Source: an uncultured Pseudomonas sp.
GTDB lineage: Bacteria > Pseudomonadota > Gammaproteobacteria > Pseudomonadales > Pseudomonadaceae
NCBI RefSeq assembly: GCF_946886105.1
Contig: NZ_CAMPHV010000002.1
Location: 62,001 to 126,000, forward strand
Length of the DNA stretch: 64,000 nt
Direction: 5' to 3'
Shown here: positions 51,167 to 60,895 of the stretch, one piece after another
Layout: each line of letters begins with the position of its first letter
How positions within the stretch are numbered: position 1 is the stretch's first letter
Notes under the pieces: model-generated
Seen by the model: only the letters and a program-made list of their open reading frames with translations
Told to the model about the DNA's origin: nothing
Databases searched by the model: none
Program-made: the position numbers and the translations under genes

Positions 51167-52090
51167 ATGGCTATTCGAGCCCGCGTTTTCCGTTGGTCAG
51201 CGTCCGCGTTCGCCTGCTTGGGCCTGTTCGCCCTGGTCGGGCACTACCTGCATTGGGACGACCACGCCTATTTCTGGTTCAAGCAGCGGGGTCAGAGCCT
51301 GAGCGTGCAGCAGGCGAGTATCTGGCTGCCCGGCTATCGGGCGATCGTGCAAGGGAAAACCCTGCCGGGGCTGGAGCGCGGCGAAACGTCTGGGCTGACC
51401 TACAACCCTTACAGCAACACGCTGTTTACCGTGACGGGGCGCGAATCGCAGTTGGTCGAGTTGTCCCTCGACGGCGAGATTCTGCGGCGCATCCAGCTGC
51501 TGGGATTCAGCAACCCGGAAGGTGTCGAGGTGGTGGCGGGCGGCCGTCTGGCGATCATCGACGAGCGGCAACGCAAGCTCACGTTGTTCGGTCTCGATGC
51601 CGATACCACCCGCATCGATGCTCGGCATTATCAGCCCATCGATTTGGGCGGCAACGACACCGGTAACAAAGGCTTCGAGGGCATCGCATGGGATGCCAAC
51701 CAGCAGCGCCTGTTGCTCGGCAAGGAGCGCGGTCCTCTGGGGCTGTTCAGTCTGCCGTTTCCCGGCGAGGATGGCGCGACCGGTGCCTTGCAGCCGATGC
51801 CGAGTGGGCACTTGTTTATCCGCGATATTTCGTCTCTGAGTTTCGATGCGCGCACCGGTCACGCGCTGGTCCTGTCTGACGAGTCGCGGCTACTGCTGGA
51901 AGTCGACGCCCAGGGCGAGCCGGTCAGTTTTATCAGCTTGATCGGTGGTTTGAACGGGCTGACCCGCAGCATCGAACAGGCCGAAGGTGTGACCATGGAT
52001 GCCGCCGGCGATATCTATATCGTCAGCGAGCCCAACCTGTTCTATCGCTTGCGCAAGGGTCAGCCAGTCGTTAAGCCGAATGCGGGTTGA
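51167..52090 (+). CDS. SdiA-regulated-type protein (beta-propeller-like), first copy
   Basis: This 307-residue protein has an N-terminal membrane anchor (about 8-27) and an extracytoplasmic domain with repeated short strands. Motifs LSGLTYNPYSNTLFTVTGRESQLVELSLDGEILRR-type (shared with its neighbour), GNKGFEGIAWD and DISSLSFDARTGHALVLSDESRLLLE fit the SdiA-regulated family. No enzyme activity is known. A paralog follows 72 bases later. Confidence 0.85.
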   Translation: MAIRARVFRWSASAFACLGLFALVGHYLHWDDHAYFWFKQRGQSLSVQQASIWLPGYRAIVQGKTLPGLERGETSGLTYNPYSNTLFTVTGRESQLVELSLDGEILRRIQLLGFSNPEGVEVVAGGRLAIIDERQRKLTLFGLDADTTRIDARHYQPIDLGGNDTGNKGFEGIAWDANQQRLLLGKERGPLGLFSLPFPGEDGATGALQPMPSGHLFIRDISSLSFDARTGHALVLSDESRLLLEVDAQGEPVSFISLIGGLNGLTRSIEQAEGVTMDAAGDIYIVSEPNLFYRLRKGQPVVKPNAG

Positions 52091-52162
52091 ATGGCCCGTT
52101 AAGCCTGACTTCAGTTTCGTTCTCTACTCTGGCGCCCGGTTTACGGATTAGAGGTTGGCGGT

Positions 52163-53086
52163 ATGCGTCGCATGTTCACTCTGAAGCGGGTGCTGTCCAG
52201 CAGCGCGCTGATCGGTCTGTTGCTGCTGGCGCTGGTGGCGCAGGAGTTTCGCCTGTTCGAGCGCGCCTGGTTCAACGTCCAGCAATGGCGACATGCCGCC
52301 GAGTGGCAAGAGAATTCGATCTGGTTGTCGGATTACCGGGTCGAGATCGAGGCGCAACCGATCGTCGGGCTGGAAGACGATATTTCCGCGCTGACCTACG
52401 ACCCGGATCGCCACAGCCTGTTCACCGTCAGCAATAAGAATCCGCAGTTGATCGAGCTGTCCCTCGATGGCCAGGTGCTGCGTCGGGTCGATCTGCTCGG
52501 CTTTGGCGATGCCGAGGCGGTCGAATACATCAGCCCCGGGCTTTATGTGATCAGCGACGAGCGCCGCCAGCGCCTGATCAAGGTGCGCCTGGACGACGAC
52601 ACCTCCGTGATCGACGGACGCGATTCGCCGCAGTTGTCCCTGGGCCTGGGGCTGAACGGCAACAAGGGTTTCGAAGGTTTGGCCTACGACCCGCGGGGCC
52701 AGCGCCTGTTCGTCGCCAAGGAGCGCGACCCGCTGCAGATCTTCGAAATTCACGGCTTCCCGCAGCGCGACCCGGACCAGCCGTTCGCCGTGCATGTGCT
52801 CGACGACCAGAAGCGCGATGCCGGCTTGTTCGTGCGCGATCTATCCAGCCTGCAATACGACCAGGGCACCGGCCACTTGCTGGCGCTGTCCGACGAGTCG
52901 CGCTTGGTGCTGGAGCTGAATGTCGACGGTCGGCCGATCAGCAGCCTGTCGCTGCTCGGCGGTCAGCAGGGGTTGCGCAAATCGGTGCCGCAAGCCGAAG
53001 GCGTGGCCATGGACCACGACGGCGGCCTGTACCTGATCAGCGAGCCCAATCTGTTTTACGTATTCAAGAAAAAGGCCGGAGCCTAG
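52163..53086 (+). CDS. SdiA-regulated-type protein (beta-propeller-like), second copy
   Basis: This 307-residue protein is a paralog of the preceding gene with the same length and layout: an N-terminal anchor (about 12-28), ALTYDPDRHSLFTVSNKNPQLIELSLDG, GNKGFEGLAYDPRGQRLFVAKE, and DLSSLQYDQGTGHLLALSDESRLVLE. The pair arose by tandem duplication and has diverged. Function unknown; probably periplasmic and membrane-tethered. Confidence 0.85.
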   Translation: MRRMFTLKRVLSSSALIGLLLLALVAQEFRLFERAWFNVQQWRHAAEWQENSIWLSDYRVEIEAQPIVGLEDDISALTYDPDRHSLFTVSNKNPQLIELSLDGQVLRRVDLLGFGDAEAVEYISPGLYVISDERRQRLIKVRLDDDTSVIDGRDSPQLSLGLGLNGNKGFEGLAYDPRGQRLFVAKERDPLQIFEIHGFPQRDPDQPFAVHVLDDQKRDAGLFVRDLSSLQYDQGTGHLLALSDESRLVLELNVDGRPISSLSLLGGQQGLRKSVPQAEGVAMDHDGGLYLISEPNLFYVFKKKAGA

Positions 53087-53095
53087 GCGCCGGCC
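53074..53095 (-). terminator. Possible terminator of rpiA
   Basis: Read leftward, GGCCGG (53090-53095) pairs with CCGGCC (53074-53079) and is followed by TTTTTCTTG. It lies in the end of the SdiA-type gene, 82 bases beyond the rpiA stop. The stem is short, so this is tentative. Confidence 0.4.
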
Positions 53096-53176
53096 GGGGA
53101 GCTATTCCGTCATCTCGGGCGCTCGGTAGACAAGGCTTCGCCATGTCCACCTTACACAGTGCGCTTGCTCGGGTCC

Positions 53177-53848
53177 TTAGCGGGTCAGGCGCTTGACGCC
53201 TTCGGCCGTGCCGAGCAGCAGCAGGTCCGCCGGGCGGGCGGCGAACAGGCCGTTGGTGACCACGCCGACGATATTGTTGATCTGCGCTTCCAGCTCGCGC
53301 GGATTGACGATCGACAGGTTGTGCACGTCGAGGATCTGGTTGCCGTTATCGGTGATCACCCCTTCGCGGTACACCGGATCGCCGCCGAGCTTGACCAGCT
53401 CGCGGGCGACATGGCTGCGGGCCATGGGGATCACTTCCACCGGCAGCGGAAAGGCGCCAAGCACCGGCACCAGCTTGCTGGCGTCGGCGATGCAGATAAA
53501 GGTTTTCGCCACGGCGGCGACGATCTTCTCGCGGGTCAGCGCGGCGCCGCCGCCCTTGATCAGGTTGAGGTGCTCGTCGCTTTCGTCGGCGCCGTCGATA
53601 TAGAACTCCAGGTCGCTGACCGTATTCAACTCGTACACCGGAATGCCGTGGCCCTTGAGGCGCGCGGCTGTGGCTTCGGAACTGGCCACGGCACCATCGA
53701 ATTCCATCTTGTGCTTGGCCAGGGCGTCGATAAAGCAGTTGGCGGTGGAGCCGGTGCCGACGCCGATCACGCTTTTGGCGTCGAGCTGGGGAAGGATGGT
53801 GTCGACGGCCGCCTGGGCGACGGCTTGCTTGAGTTGGTCCTGGTTCAT
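53177..53848 (-). CDS. rpiA: Ribose-5-phosphate isomerase A
   Basis: This 223-residue cytoplasmic enzyme interconverts ribose-5-P and ribulose-5-P. It has [15 protein letters not shown] near 29-43, [29 protein letters not shown] near 79-107 (catalytic D and K regions), and the C-terminal [15 protein letters not shown]. It is divergent from ilvA, as usual in Pseudomonas. Confidence 0.96.
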   Translation of the reverse strand: MNQDQLKQAVAQAAVDTILPQLDAKSVIGVGTGSTANCFIDALAKHKMEFDGAVASSEATAARLKGHGIPVYELNTVSDLEFYIDGADESDEHLNLIKGGGAALTREKIVAAVAKTFICIADASKLVPVLGAFPLPVEVIPMARSHVARELVKLGGDPVYREGVITDNGNQILDVHNLSIVNPRELEAQINNIVGVVTNGLFAARPADLLLLGTAEGVKRLTR

Positions 53849-53952
53849 CGCGGGTTCTGCGCCTGAGGGGGAGGAGTGGAGTCGAAGGCGCGAATTATAG
53901 CGCGTGAGCCCGGTAAAACCTTGCCGGGTGTCGATCCGCCCAGGCGCGTTGC

Positions 53953-53974
53953 GTAGCTCGGATGCAATCCGGGA
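53953..53974. repeat. Single REP half-site
   Basis: GTAGCTCGGATGCAATCCGG occurs once, between rpiA and ilvA, without an inverted partner. It is probably a remnant of the same REP family seen elsewhere in the window. Confidence 0.55.
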
Positions 53975-54090
53975 ATGGGTCGCGCGATTATTCAGGCTAG
54001 GTAACCGCGTTGATAGATCGCCAGTGGTCGTTCGGCGCGGCCCTGGGGTAGACTCGCTGACTACCCAAAAAACCGCCTGCGATGCCCGCC

Positions 54091-55605
54091 ATGCTCGAAC
54101 AGTACGTCAAGAAGATCCTCACCTCGCGCGTCTACGACGTCGCGGTGGAAACGCCGCTGCAAAGCGCCCCGCAACTGTCCGAGCGCCTCGGCAACCAGAT
54201 TCTGCTCAAGCGCGAAGACTTGCAGCCGGTGTACTCGTTCAAGATTCGCGGCGCCTACAACAAGCTGGCCCAGCTTTCGCCGGCCGAACAGGCGCGCGGC
54301 GTGGTCACCGCCTCGGCCGGCAATCACGCCCAGGGCCTGGCGTTGGCGGCCAAGGTGTTGGGGGTTACCGCCACCATCGTGATGCCCAAGACCACCCCGG
54401 AGATCAAGGTCCACGGCGTGCGCTCGCGCGGCGGCAAGGTCGTGCTGCACGGCGACAGCTTCCCCGAGGCGCTGGCCTATTCGCTGAAGCTGGTCGATGA
54501 GAAGGGCTACATCTATATCCACCCCTACGACGACCCGCACACCATTGCCGGCCAGGGCACGGTGGCGATGGAGATTCTCCGTCAGCACCCCGGCCAGCTG
54601 GACGCGATTTTCGTCCCGGTGGGCGGCGGCGGCCTGATTGCCGGTATCGCCGCGTACGTCAAATACCTGCGCCCGGAGGTCAAGATCATCGGCGTCGAAC
54701 CGGATGATTCCAATTGCCTGCAAGCCGCGATGGCGGCCGGCGAGCGCGTGGTGCTGCCGCAGGTCGGGTTGTTCGCCGATGGCGTGGCGGTGGCGCAGAT
54801 CGGCCAGCACACCTTCGATGTCTGCAAGGACCATGTCGACGAGGTGATCACCGTCAGCACCGACGAGATCTGCGCGGCGATCAAGGACATCTACGACGAC
54901 ACCCGCTCGATCACCGAACCGGCTGGCGCCTTAAGCGTCGCCGGGATCAAGAAGTACGTCGAACGTGAGCGCTGCAGCGGCCAGGTGCTGGTGGGTATCG
55001 ACTCGGGCGCCAACGTCAACTTCGACCGCCTGCGGCATGTCGCCGAGCGCGCCGAGCTGGGCGAGAAGCGCGAGGCGATCATCGCCGTGACCATCCCCGA
55101 GCAGCCGGGCAGCTTCAAGGCGTTCTGCGAGGCCATCGGCAAACGGCAGATCACCGAATTCAACTACCGCTACCACACCGACAAAGAAGCGCACATCTTC
55201 GTCGGCGTGCAGACCCACCCGGAAACCGACCCGCGCGCGGCCCTGGTGGCGAGCCTGAGCGCTCAGGGTTTCCCGGTGGTCGACCTGACCGACAACGAGC
55301 TGGCCAAGCTACATATCCGCCATATGGTCGGCGGCCACGCGGCGCGGGTGCGCGACGAGGTGGTGTTCCGCTTCGAGTTCCCCGAGCGCCCGGGCGCGCT
55401 GTTCAACTTCCTGCAACGCCTGGGCGGGCGCTGGAACATCTCGATGTTCCACTACCGCAACCACGGCGCCGCCGACGGTCGCGTGGTCGCCGGTTTGCAA
55501 GTGCCGGAGGCCGAGCGCCATCTGGTGCCCGCGGCGCTGGACGCGATCGGCTACCCCTATTGGGACGAAAGCGATAACCCGGCCTACAGCCTTTTTCTCG
55601 GCTAA
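54091..55605 (+). CDS. ilvA: Threonine ammonia-lyase, biosynthetic
   Basis: This 504-residue PLP enzyme deaminates threonine to 2-ketobutyrate for isoleucine synthesis. The PLP lysine is in [12 protein letters not shown] near 52, the glycine loop is [10 protein letters not shown], and the C-terminal third (about 330-504) holds two ACT-like regulatory regions for isoleucine and valine (for example [17 protein letters not shown]). The start at 54091 ([16 protein letters not shown]) gives the family length; an ATG three codons upstream is also open. Confidence 0.96.
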   Translation: MLEQYVKKILTSRVYDVAVETPLQSAPQLSERLGNQILLKREDLQPVYSFKIRGAYNKLAQLSPAEQARGVVTASAGNHAQGLALAAKVLGVTATIVMPKTTPEIKVHGVRSRGGKVVLHGDSFPEALAYSLKLVDEKGYIYIHPYDDPHTIAGQGTVAMEILRQHPGQLDAIFVPVGGGGLIAGIAAYVKYLRPEVKIIGVEPDDSNCLQAAMAAGERVVLPQVGLFADGVAVAQIGQHTFDVCKDHVDEVITVSTDEICAAIKDIYDDTRSITEPAGALSVAGIKKYVERERCSGQVLVGIDSGANVNFDRLRHVAERAELGEKREAIIAVTIPEQPGSFKAFCEAIGKRQITEFNYRYHTDKEAHIFVGVQTHPETDPRAALVASLSAQGFPVVDLTDNELAKLHIRHMVGGHAARVRDEVVFRFEFPERPGALFNFLQRLGGRWNISMFHYRNHGAADGRVVAGLQVPEAERHLVPAALDAIGYPYWDESDNPAYSLFLG

Positions 55606-55632
55606 CGCGCCACAGTCACAGGAACGCAGTCG

Positions 55633-56073
55633 ATGGAACATTACACGCTGCTGAAAATCGTCCACAGCCTGTTCGGCATCCTGGTGCTGCTCGGCGTGCT
55701 GGCCCATGTCGCGATGTTATGGAAGGCGGTGCGCGGCGGCGATGCGGCGGTGCTGCAACGTAAACTCAGGCGCACCCGGCTGATCAGCTTGCCGGTGCTC
55801 GGCGTGCTGGCGCTGAGTCTGCCGCTCAGTGGCTGGTGGCTGGTCGACCTGGCCGGTTTGTCCCTGGGGCAGAGCTGGCTGCTGTTCAGTAGCATCCTGT
55901 TCGGCGTGCTGATGCTGGCCGGCCTGCTGCTGGCCGGACGCATGAGCGCCTGGCAGGCGTTGGGCGCAACGCCGGCGTCCAGCCGCCTGCTCGGTTTTAC
56001 CGCGGCTTACGCCGGCGTGCTGGTGCTGCTATTGCTGGTAATCATGGGCCTGATGGGCGCCAAGCCGGCTTAA
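55633..56073 (+). CDS. DUF2269-type membrane protein
   Basis: This 146-residue protein has four hydrophobic segments at about 8-30, 50-70, 82-104 and 122-142. It begins HYTLLKIVHSLFGILVLLGVLAH, typical of small DUF2269/CopD-like membrane proteins with a conserved histidine in the first helix. It lies 27 bases after ilvA and is probably cotranscribed. Function unknown. Confidence 0.8.
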   Translation: MEHYTLLKIVHSLFGILVLLGVLAHVAMLWKAVRGGDAAVLQRKLRRTRLISLPVLGVLALSLPLSGWWLVDLAGLSLGQSWLLFSSILFGVLMLAGLLLAGRMSAWQALGATPASSRLLGFTAAYAGVLVLLLLVIMGLMGAKPA

Positions 56074-56103
56074 TCGGCCCTGACGCCCTTGCCGCCCTGT
56101 TGG

Positions 56104-56425
56104 GCATCGCTGCGCTCAGCACCAACCTACGGCCATATCCGTCGTAGCCCGGATGCAATCCGGGGAGCGATGTCGACTGCACAACCGATCCCCGGATTTC
56201 ATCCGGGCTACCAGAGCACGGCGGTTCCTGTTCTGCAGCGCAGCGAGATCATCGGCCTTGCGCCTTGTTTGGCTTCGCTGCGCTCAGCGCCAACCTACGG
56301 CCATATCCGTCGTAGCCCGGATGCAATCCGGGGAGCGATGTCGGCCGCGCAACCGATCCCCGGATTTTATTCGGGCTACCAGAGCGCGGCGATACCTGTT
56401 CTTCAGCGTAGCGAGATCACCGGCC
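56104..56425. repeat. 168-bp tandem duplication carrying REP palindromes and a gene end
   Basis: Two copies (about 56104-56257 and 56272-56425) have a 168-base period. Each holds CTGCGCTCAGC, ACCTACGGCCATATCC, a GTAGCCCGGATGCAATCC half, an inverted CCCCGGATTT half ending GGGCTACCAGAGC, and a copy of the HAD gene 3' end. In the right copy this is the real end (VISLR then TGA). In the left copy the same frame reads MISLRCR, with the stop lost. Confidence 0.88.
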
Positions 56426-57056
56426 AGCCGCGTTGTTCGGCTTCGGCGTGCAGCTTGGGGTCGGGGTCGACGGCTACCGGGCGGCTGACTTGTTCGAGCA
56501 GGGGCAGGTCATTGATCGAGTCGCTGTAAAAACAGCTGTCGTCCAGACTCATGGCATTTTCCGCGAGCCAACGGTTGAGCCGGGTGACCTTGCCTTCCTT
56601 ATAGCAAGGCACATCGGTGGTGCGCCCGGTGTAGCGGCCGTCGGCCATTTCGCATTCGGTGGCCAGCAGGGTGTCGACACCCAAACGCGCAGCGATAGGC
56701 GCGGTGACGAAGCGGTTGGTCGCGGTGATGATCAGCAGCTTGTCGCCGGCGGCGCGATGCTCAGCGAGCAGCGCTTCGCCCTTGGCCAGGACGATCGGCT
56801 CGACACAGTCGCGCATGAACTCGCGGTGCCACTGGTCGAGTTGGGCCATCTCGGTGCGGCCGAGAATCTCCAGGCTGAAGTTCAGGTAGTCCTGAATATT
56901 CAGGCGGCCGGCCAGATAGTCCTGATAGAAGGCATCGTTGCGCGCCTTGTAGGCGATGCCATCGAGGATGCCGCGTTCGCACAGGTAATCGCCCCAGGCG
57001 TGATCGCTGTCGCCGCCGAGCAGGGTGTTGTCGAGATCGAATAATGCCAAACGCAC
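56403..57056 (-). CDS. HAD-family phosphatase (SerB-like subgroup IB)
   Basis: This 217-residue phosphatase has motif [14 protein letters not shown] (nucleophile D8), motif II IITATNR, and motif III with the acidic [12 protein letters not shown]. It belongs to the subgroup with phosphoserine-like phosphatases. I recall the PAO1 neighbour PA0335 being described as a histidinol-phosphate phosphatase; that would suit this gene but is not shown here. It begins with GTG and is divergent from rppH. Confidence 0.9.
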   Translation of the reverse strand: MRLALFDLDNTLLGGDSDHAWGDYLCERGILDGIAYKARNDAFYQDYLAGRLNIQDYLNFSLEILGRTEMAQLDQWHREFMRDCVEPIVLAKGEALLAEHRAAGDKLLIITATNRFVTAPIAARLGVDTLLATECEMADGRYTGRTTDVPCYKEGKVTRLNRWLAENAMSLDDSCFYSDSINDLPLLEQVSRPVAVDPDPKLHAEAEQRGWPVISLR

Positions 57057-57226
57057 GGGACACCTATACGGAGTAGAAGTTGAAGGGCGGCAGAATACCG
57101 ACTTTTATAAGGCATGCCCAATCGCCGCAGGCGCGGCTGCGGGCCGTTCGGCATGGGTCGTCGCGTTGCCGCTGTCGCGGCCTTTGTGGAACAATGCCGG
57201 AACATGCGTTTACGAGGTTGTGCGCC

Positions 57227-57706
57227 GTGATCGATCCTGATGGTTTTCGCCCGAATGTCGGCATCATATTGACCAACGACGTTGGTCAGGTGCTCTGGGC
57301 GCGTCGGATAAACCAGGACGCTTGGCAGTTCCCCCAAGGCGGGATCAACGACCAGGAGTCGCCGGAGGACGCGCTATACCGCGAATTGAACGAAGAAATA
57401 GGGCTGGAGCAGCAGGATGTGAAAATTCTTGCCTGCACCCGGGGCTGGTTGCGCTATCGTCTGCCCCAACGTTTGGTGCGCACGCATAGTCAACCCTTGT
57501 GCATCGGGCAAAAACAAAAATGGTTTCTGTTGCGTCTCACCGGCACCGAAGATCGGGTACGCATGGATCTGACCGGAAAACCGGAGTTCGATGGCTGGCG
57601 CTGGGTCAGCTATTGGTACCCGTTAGGACAGGTGGTCACATTCAAGCGCGAGGTCTATCGTCGCGCCCTCAAGGAACTCGCTCCGCGTCTTTTAGCGCGG
57701 GACTGA
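57227..57706 (+). CDS. rppH: RNA pyrophosphohydrolase
   Basis: This 159-residue Nudix enzyme removes pyrophosphate from mRNA 5' ends and so triggers decay. The Nudix box runs G38 to L60 with R52, E53, E56 and E57 in place, followed by [13 protein letters not shown]. The start is GTG at 57227 with GAGG at 57214-57217, giving [15 protein letters not shown] and the usual length; the open frame upstream to 57080 is not part of it. It lies 19 bases before ptsP. Confidence 0.95.
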   Translation: MIDPDGFRPNVGIILTNDVGQVLWARRINQDAWQFPQGGINDQESPEDALYRELNEEIGLEQQDVKILACTRGWLRYRLPQRLVRTHSQPLCIGQKQKWFLLRLTGTEDRVRMDLTGKPEFDGWRWVSYWYPLGQVVTFKREVYRRALKELAPRLLARD

Positions 57707-57725
57707 CACTGATTAGAGTCGAGCC

Positions 57726-60005
57726 ATGCTCAATACGCTGCGCAAGATCGTCCAGGAAGTAAACGCCGCCAAGGACCTCAAGGCTGCATTGGGCATCATC
57801 GTGCAGCGGGTACGCGAGGCCATGGACAGCCAGGTCTGTTCGGTCTACCTGCTCGACCCCGAAACCAACCGCTTCGTTCTGATGGCCACCGAGGGTCTGA
57901 ACAAAAAGGCCATCGGCAAGGTCAGCATGGCGCCCAACGAGGGCCTGGTCGGTCTGGTCGGCACCCGCGAAGAACCGCTCAATCTCGAACACGCCTCCGA
58001 ACACCCGCGCTACCGCTATTTCGCCGAGACCGGCGAGGAGCGTTACGCCTCCTTCCTCGGTGCGCCGATCATCCACCACCGCAAGGTGATGGGCGTGCTG
58101 GTGATCCAGCAGAAGGAGCAGCGTAAATTCGACGAGGGCGAAGAAGCCTTTCTGGTGACCATGAGCGCGCAGCTCGCCGGGGTCATCGCGCATGCCGAGG
58201 CCACCGGCTCGATTCGCGGCCTGGGCAAACTCGGCAAAGGTATTCAGGAAGCCAAGTTCGTCGGTGTGCCGGGCTCGCCCGGCGCCGCGGTGGGCACCGC
58301 CGTGGTGGTGTTGCCGCCCGCCGACCTGGACGTGGTGCCGGATAAGACCGTCGACGATATCGCCGCCGAACTGCGCCTGTTCAACTCCGCCTTGGAGGGC
58401 GTGCGCGCCGATATGCGCGCCTTGTCGGCGAAAATGGCCACGCAGCTGCGCCCGGAAGAGCGCGCCCTGTTCGATGTATACCTGATGATGCTGGAAGACG
58501 CCGCCCTGGGTAACGAGGTGGTGAAGATCATCCGCACCGGGCAATGGGCCCAGGGCGCGTTGCGCACGGTGATCGGCGAGCACGTCAACCGCTTCGAGCT
58601 GATGGACGACGCCTACCTGCGCGAGCGCGCCTCGGACGTCAAGGATCTCGGTCGGCGCCTGCTCGCCTACCTGCAACAGGAGCGCCAGCAAACCCTGGTG
58701 TACCCCGACAATTGCATCCTGGTCAGCGAAGAGCTGTCGCCGGCGATGCTCGGCGAAGTGCCGGAAGGCAAGTTGGTCGGCCTGGTCTCGGTACAGGGCT
58801 CGGGCAACTCCCATGTGGCGATTTTCGCCCGGGCCATGGGCATCCCCACGGTGATGGGCGCGGTCGACCTGCCGTATTCGAAGATCGACGGCATCCAGTT
58901 GATCGTCGACGGTTACCACGGCGAAGTCTTCACCAACCCCAGCGAAGTGTTGCGCAAGCAATATGCCGATGTGGTCGAGGAAGAACGGCAGATGGCCCAG
59001 GGCCTCGATGCCTTGCGCGCGTTGCCCTGCGAAACCCCGGACGGTTACCGCATGCCGCTGTGGGTCAACACCGGCCTGCTCGCCGATGTGAAACGCGCCC
59101 AGGAACGCGGCGCCGAAGGCGTCGGCCTGTACCGCACCGAAGTGCCCTTCATGATCAAGGAGCGCTTCCCCAGCGAGAAGGAGCAGCTGGCCATCTACCG
59201 CGAACAGCTGGCCGCGTTCCATCCGTTGCCGGTGACCATGCGCAGCCTGGATGTCGGTGGCGACAAGGCTCTGAGCTACTTCCCGATCAAGGAGGAAAAC
59301 CCCTTCCTCGGTTGGCGCGGCATCCGCGTCACCCTCGACCACCCGGAAATCTTCCTGGTGCAGACCCGGGCGATGCTCAAAGCCAGCGAAGGCCTGAACA
59401 ATCTGCGCATCCTGCTGCCGATGATTTCCGGCACTCAGGAGCTGGAAGAGGCGCTGCACCTGATCCACCGTGCCTGGGGCGAGGTGCGCGACGAGGGCAC
59501 CGACGTGCCGATGCCGCCGGTCGGGGTGATGATCGAGATTCCCGCGGCGGTCTACCAGACCCGCGAACTGGCGCGCCAGGTCGACTTCCTCTCGGTCGGC
59601 TCCAACGACCTGACCCAATACCTGCTGGCGGTGGACCGCAACAACCCGCGGGTCGCCGACCTCTATGACTTCTTCCACCCGGCCGTGCTGCAAGCGCTGT
59701 GCAAAGTGGTCGCCGACGCCCATGCCGAGGGCAAGCCGGTGAGCATCTGCGGCGAAATGGCCGGTGACCCATCGGCGGCGGTGCTGCTGATGGCAATGGG
59801 TTTCGACAGCCTGTCGATGAACGCCACCAACCTGCCCAAGGTGAAATGGCTGCTGCGGCAAATCAGCTCGACCAGGGCCAAGGAGCTGTTGGCCCAGGTG
59901 CTGACCATCGACAATCCCCAGGTGATCCACAGCACCCTGCACCTGGCGCTGAGCAACCTGGGCCTGGGCCGCATGATCAACCCGGCCTCGGATATCCAGG
60001 CCTGA
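57726..60005 (+). CDS. ptsP: Phosphoenolpyruvate-protein phosphotransferase PtsP (EI-Ntr)
   Basis: This 759-residue enzyme is enzyme I of the nitrogen phosphotransfer system, passing phosphate from PEP to NPr. It has an N-terminal GAF domain (about 15-155), a PEP-utilising N domain, the phosphohistidine H363 in GSGNSHVAIFARAMGIPT, and the C-terminal TIM barrel with C675 in SICGEMAGD. GAF sensing of glutamine or 2-oxoglutarate is known for the family. It is coupled with rppH. Confidence 0.96.
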   Translation: MLNTLRKIVQEVNAAKDLKAALGIIVQRVREAMDSQVCSVYLLDPETNRFVLMATEGLNKKAIGKVSMAPNEGLVGLVGTREEPLNLEHASEHPRYRYFAETGEERYASFLGAPIIHHRKVMGVLVIQQKEQRKFDEGEEAFLVTMSAQLAGVIAHAEATGSIRGLGKLGKGIQEAKFVGVPGSPGAAVGTAVVVLPPADLDVVPDKTVDDIAAELRLFNSALEGVRADMRALSAKMATQLRPEERALFDVYLMMLEDAALGNEVVKIIRTGQWAQGALRTVIGEHVNRFELMDDAYLRERASDVKDLGRRLLAYLQQERQQTLVYPDNCILVSEELSPAMLGEVPEGKLVGLVSVQGSGNSHVAIFARAMGIPTVMGAVDLPYSKIDGIQLIVDGYHGEVFTNPSEVLRKQYADVVEEERQMAQGLDALRALPCETPDGYRMPLWVNTGLLADVKRAQERGAEGVGLYRTEVPFMIKERFPSEKEQLAIYREQLAAFHPLPVTMRSLDVGGDKALSYFPIKEENPFLGWRGIRVTLDHPEIFLVQTRAMLKASEGLNNLRILLPMISGTQELEEALHLIHRAWGEVRDEGTDVPMPPVGVMIEIPAAVYQTRELARQVDFLSVGSNDLTQYLLAVDRNNPRVADLYDFFHPAVLQALCKVVADAHAEGKPVSICGEMAGDPSAAVLLMAMGFDSLSMNATNLPKVKWLLRQISSTRAKELLAQVLTIDNPQVIHSTLHLALSNLGLGRMINPASDIQA

Positions 60006-60018
60006 GCCGCGCCGGCTC

Positions 60019-60879
60019 GTGCTGAACCCTCCTTTATCGCTGCGTGCGATCGCCCATCTGCGCCAGTCCGCGGCCAGCGGCCTGGTCTGCCAGGGCGATA
60101 ACCTCTGGCTGGTGGCGGACGATGAACTGAGCCTGCAACGCTATAGTCTGGCCGGCGCCTGGCAGGCCGAGTTGGCGCTGCTGCCCGGCGAGTTGCCCGC
60201 CGATCCGAAGTCGCGCAAACGACTCAAGGCGGATTTCGAAGCGCTGCTCCTGCTACCCGACGGTGCCTTGCTGGCGCTGGGCTCCGGGTCGACCCCGCAG
60301 CGCTATCGAGGCTGCCTGGTCCGTGCCGGTGTGGTGCGCGTGATCGACCTTGGCCCTTTGTATCGGGCCTTGGCCGAGCGCTTCGAGGAATTGAACCTCG
60401 AAGGCGGCGTCGTCTATGGCCGGCATTTATTGTTGGCGCAGCGCGGTAACGGCGCCGGCGGGGAGAATGCGTTGGTGTTCCTCGATCTGCAGCAAGCGTT
60501 GCAGGACCTCGAGGGCGATCGGCTGAGCGCGGCCGCGCTGGTGCAGATCCTGCCGGTGCATTTGGCGGACCTGGACGGGCTGCCCTTGAGTGTCACCGAC
60601 CTTTGCGTGAGTCCTGCCGGGCATTTGTACTTCAGCGCGGCGGCGGAGGGTGGCGGCTCCAGTTACCTGGACGGCGAGTGCGCGGGCAGCGTGCTCGGCC
60701 GTTTCGACCGGGATTTCAACATCGCACAGATGACCAGGCTGACGCCGCCTGTGAAAATCGAAGGCTTGGCTTTCCAGGCCGACGGCCGCTTGCTGCTGGT
60801 CGCCGATGCCGACGATCCGGCGATAGCTTCGCCGCTGTTTGCCCTGGACGACCTCGGCGAGGCGTCGAGCACGGGCTAA
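60019..60879 (+). CDS. Beta-propeller-like protein of unknown function
   Basis: This 286-residue protein has repeated short strands such as GLVCQGDNLWLVADDELSLQRYSLAG and VTDLCVSPAGHLYFSAA, ending IEGLAFQADGRLLLVADADDP. This recalls SdiA-regulated or phytase-like propellers and the pair at 51167-53086. No signal peptide is seen. It begins with GTG, 13 bases after the ptsP stop, so it is probably cotranscribed. Function unknown. Confidence 0.75.
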   Translation: MLNPPLSLRAIAHLRQSAASGLVCQGDNLWLVADDELSLQRYSLAGAWQAELALLPGELPADPKSRKRLKADFEALLLLPDGALLALGSGSTPQRYRGCLVRAGVVRVIDLGPLYRALAERFEELNLEGGVVYGRHLLLAQRGNGAGGENALVFLDLQQALQDLEGDRLSAAALVQILPVHLADLDGLPLSVTDLCVSPAGHLYFSAAAEGGGSSYLDGECAGSVLGRFDRDFNIAQMTRLTPPVKIEGLAFQADGRLLLVADADDPAIASPLFALDDLGEASSTG

Positions 60880-60895
60880 GCCGGGCGCTGCGCCC

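Noticed and set aside
56104..56425. Possible CRISPR-like array
   Set aside because: There are only two units, of 168 bases, without short repeats and unique spacers; it is a tandem duplication with REP palindromes.
57669..59942. 757-codon open frame on the minus strand
   Set aside because: It lies fully opposite ptsP, which has all family motifs. The antisense product shows no recognisable domain.
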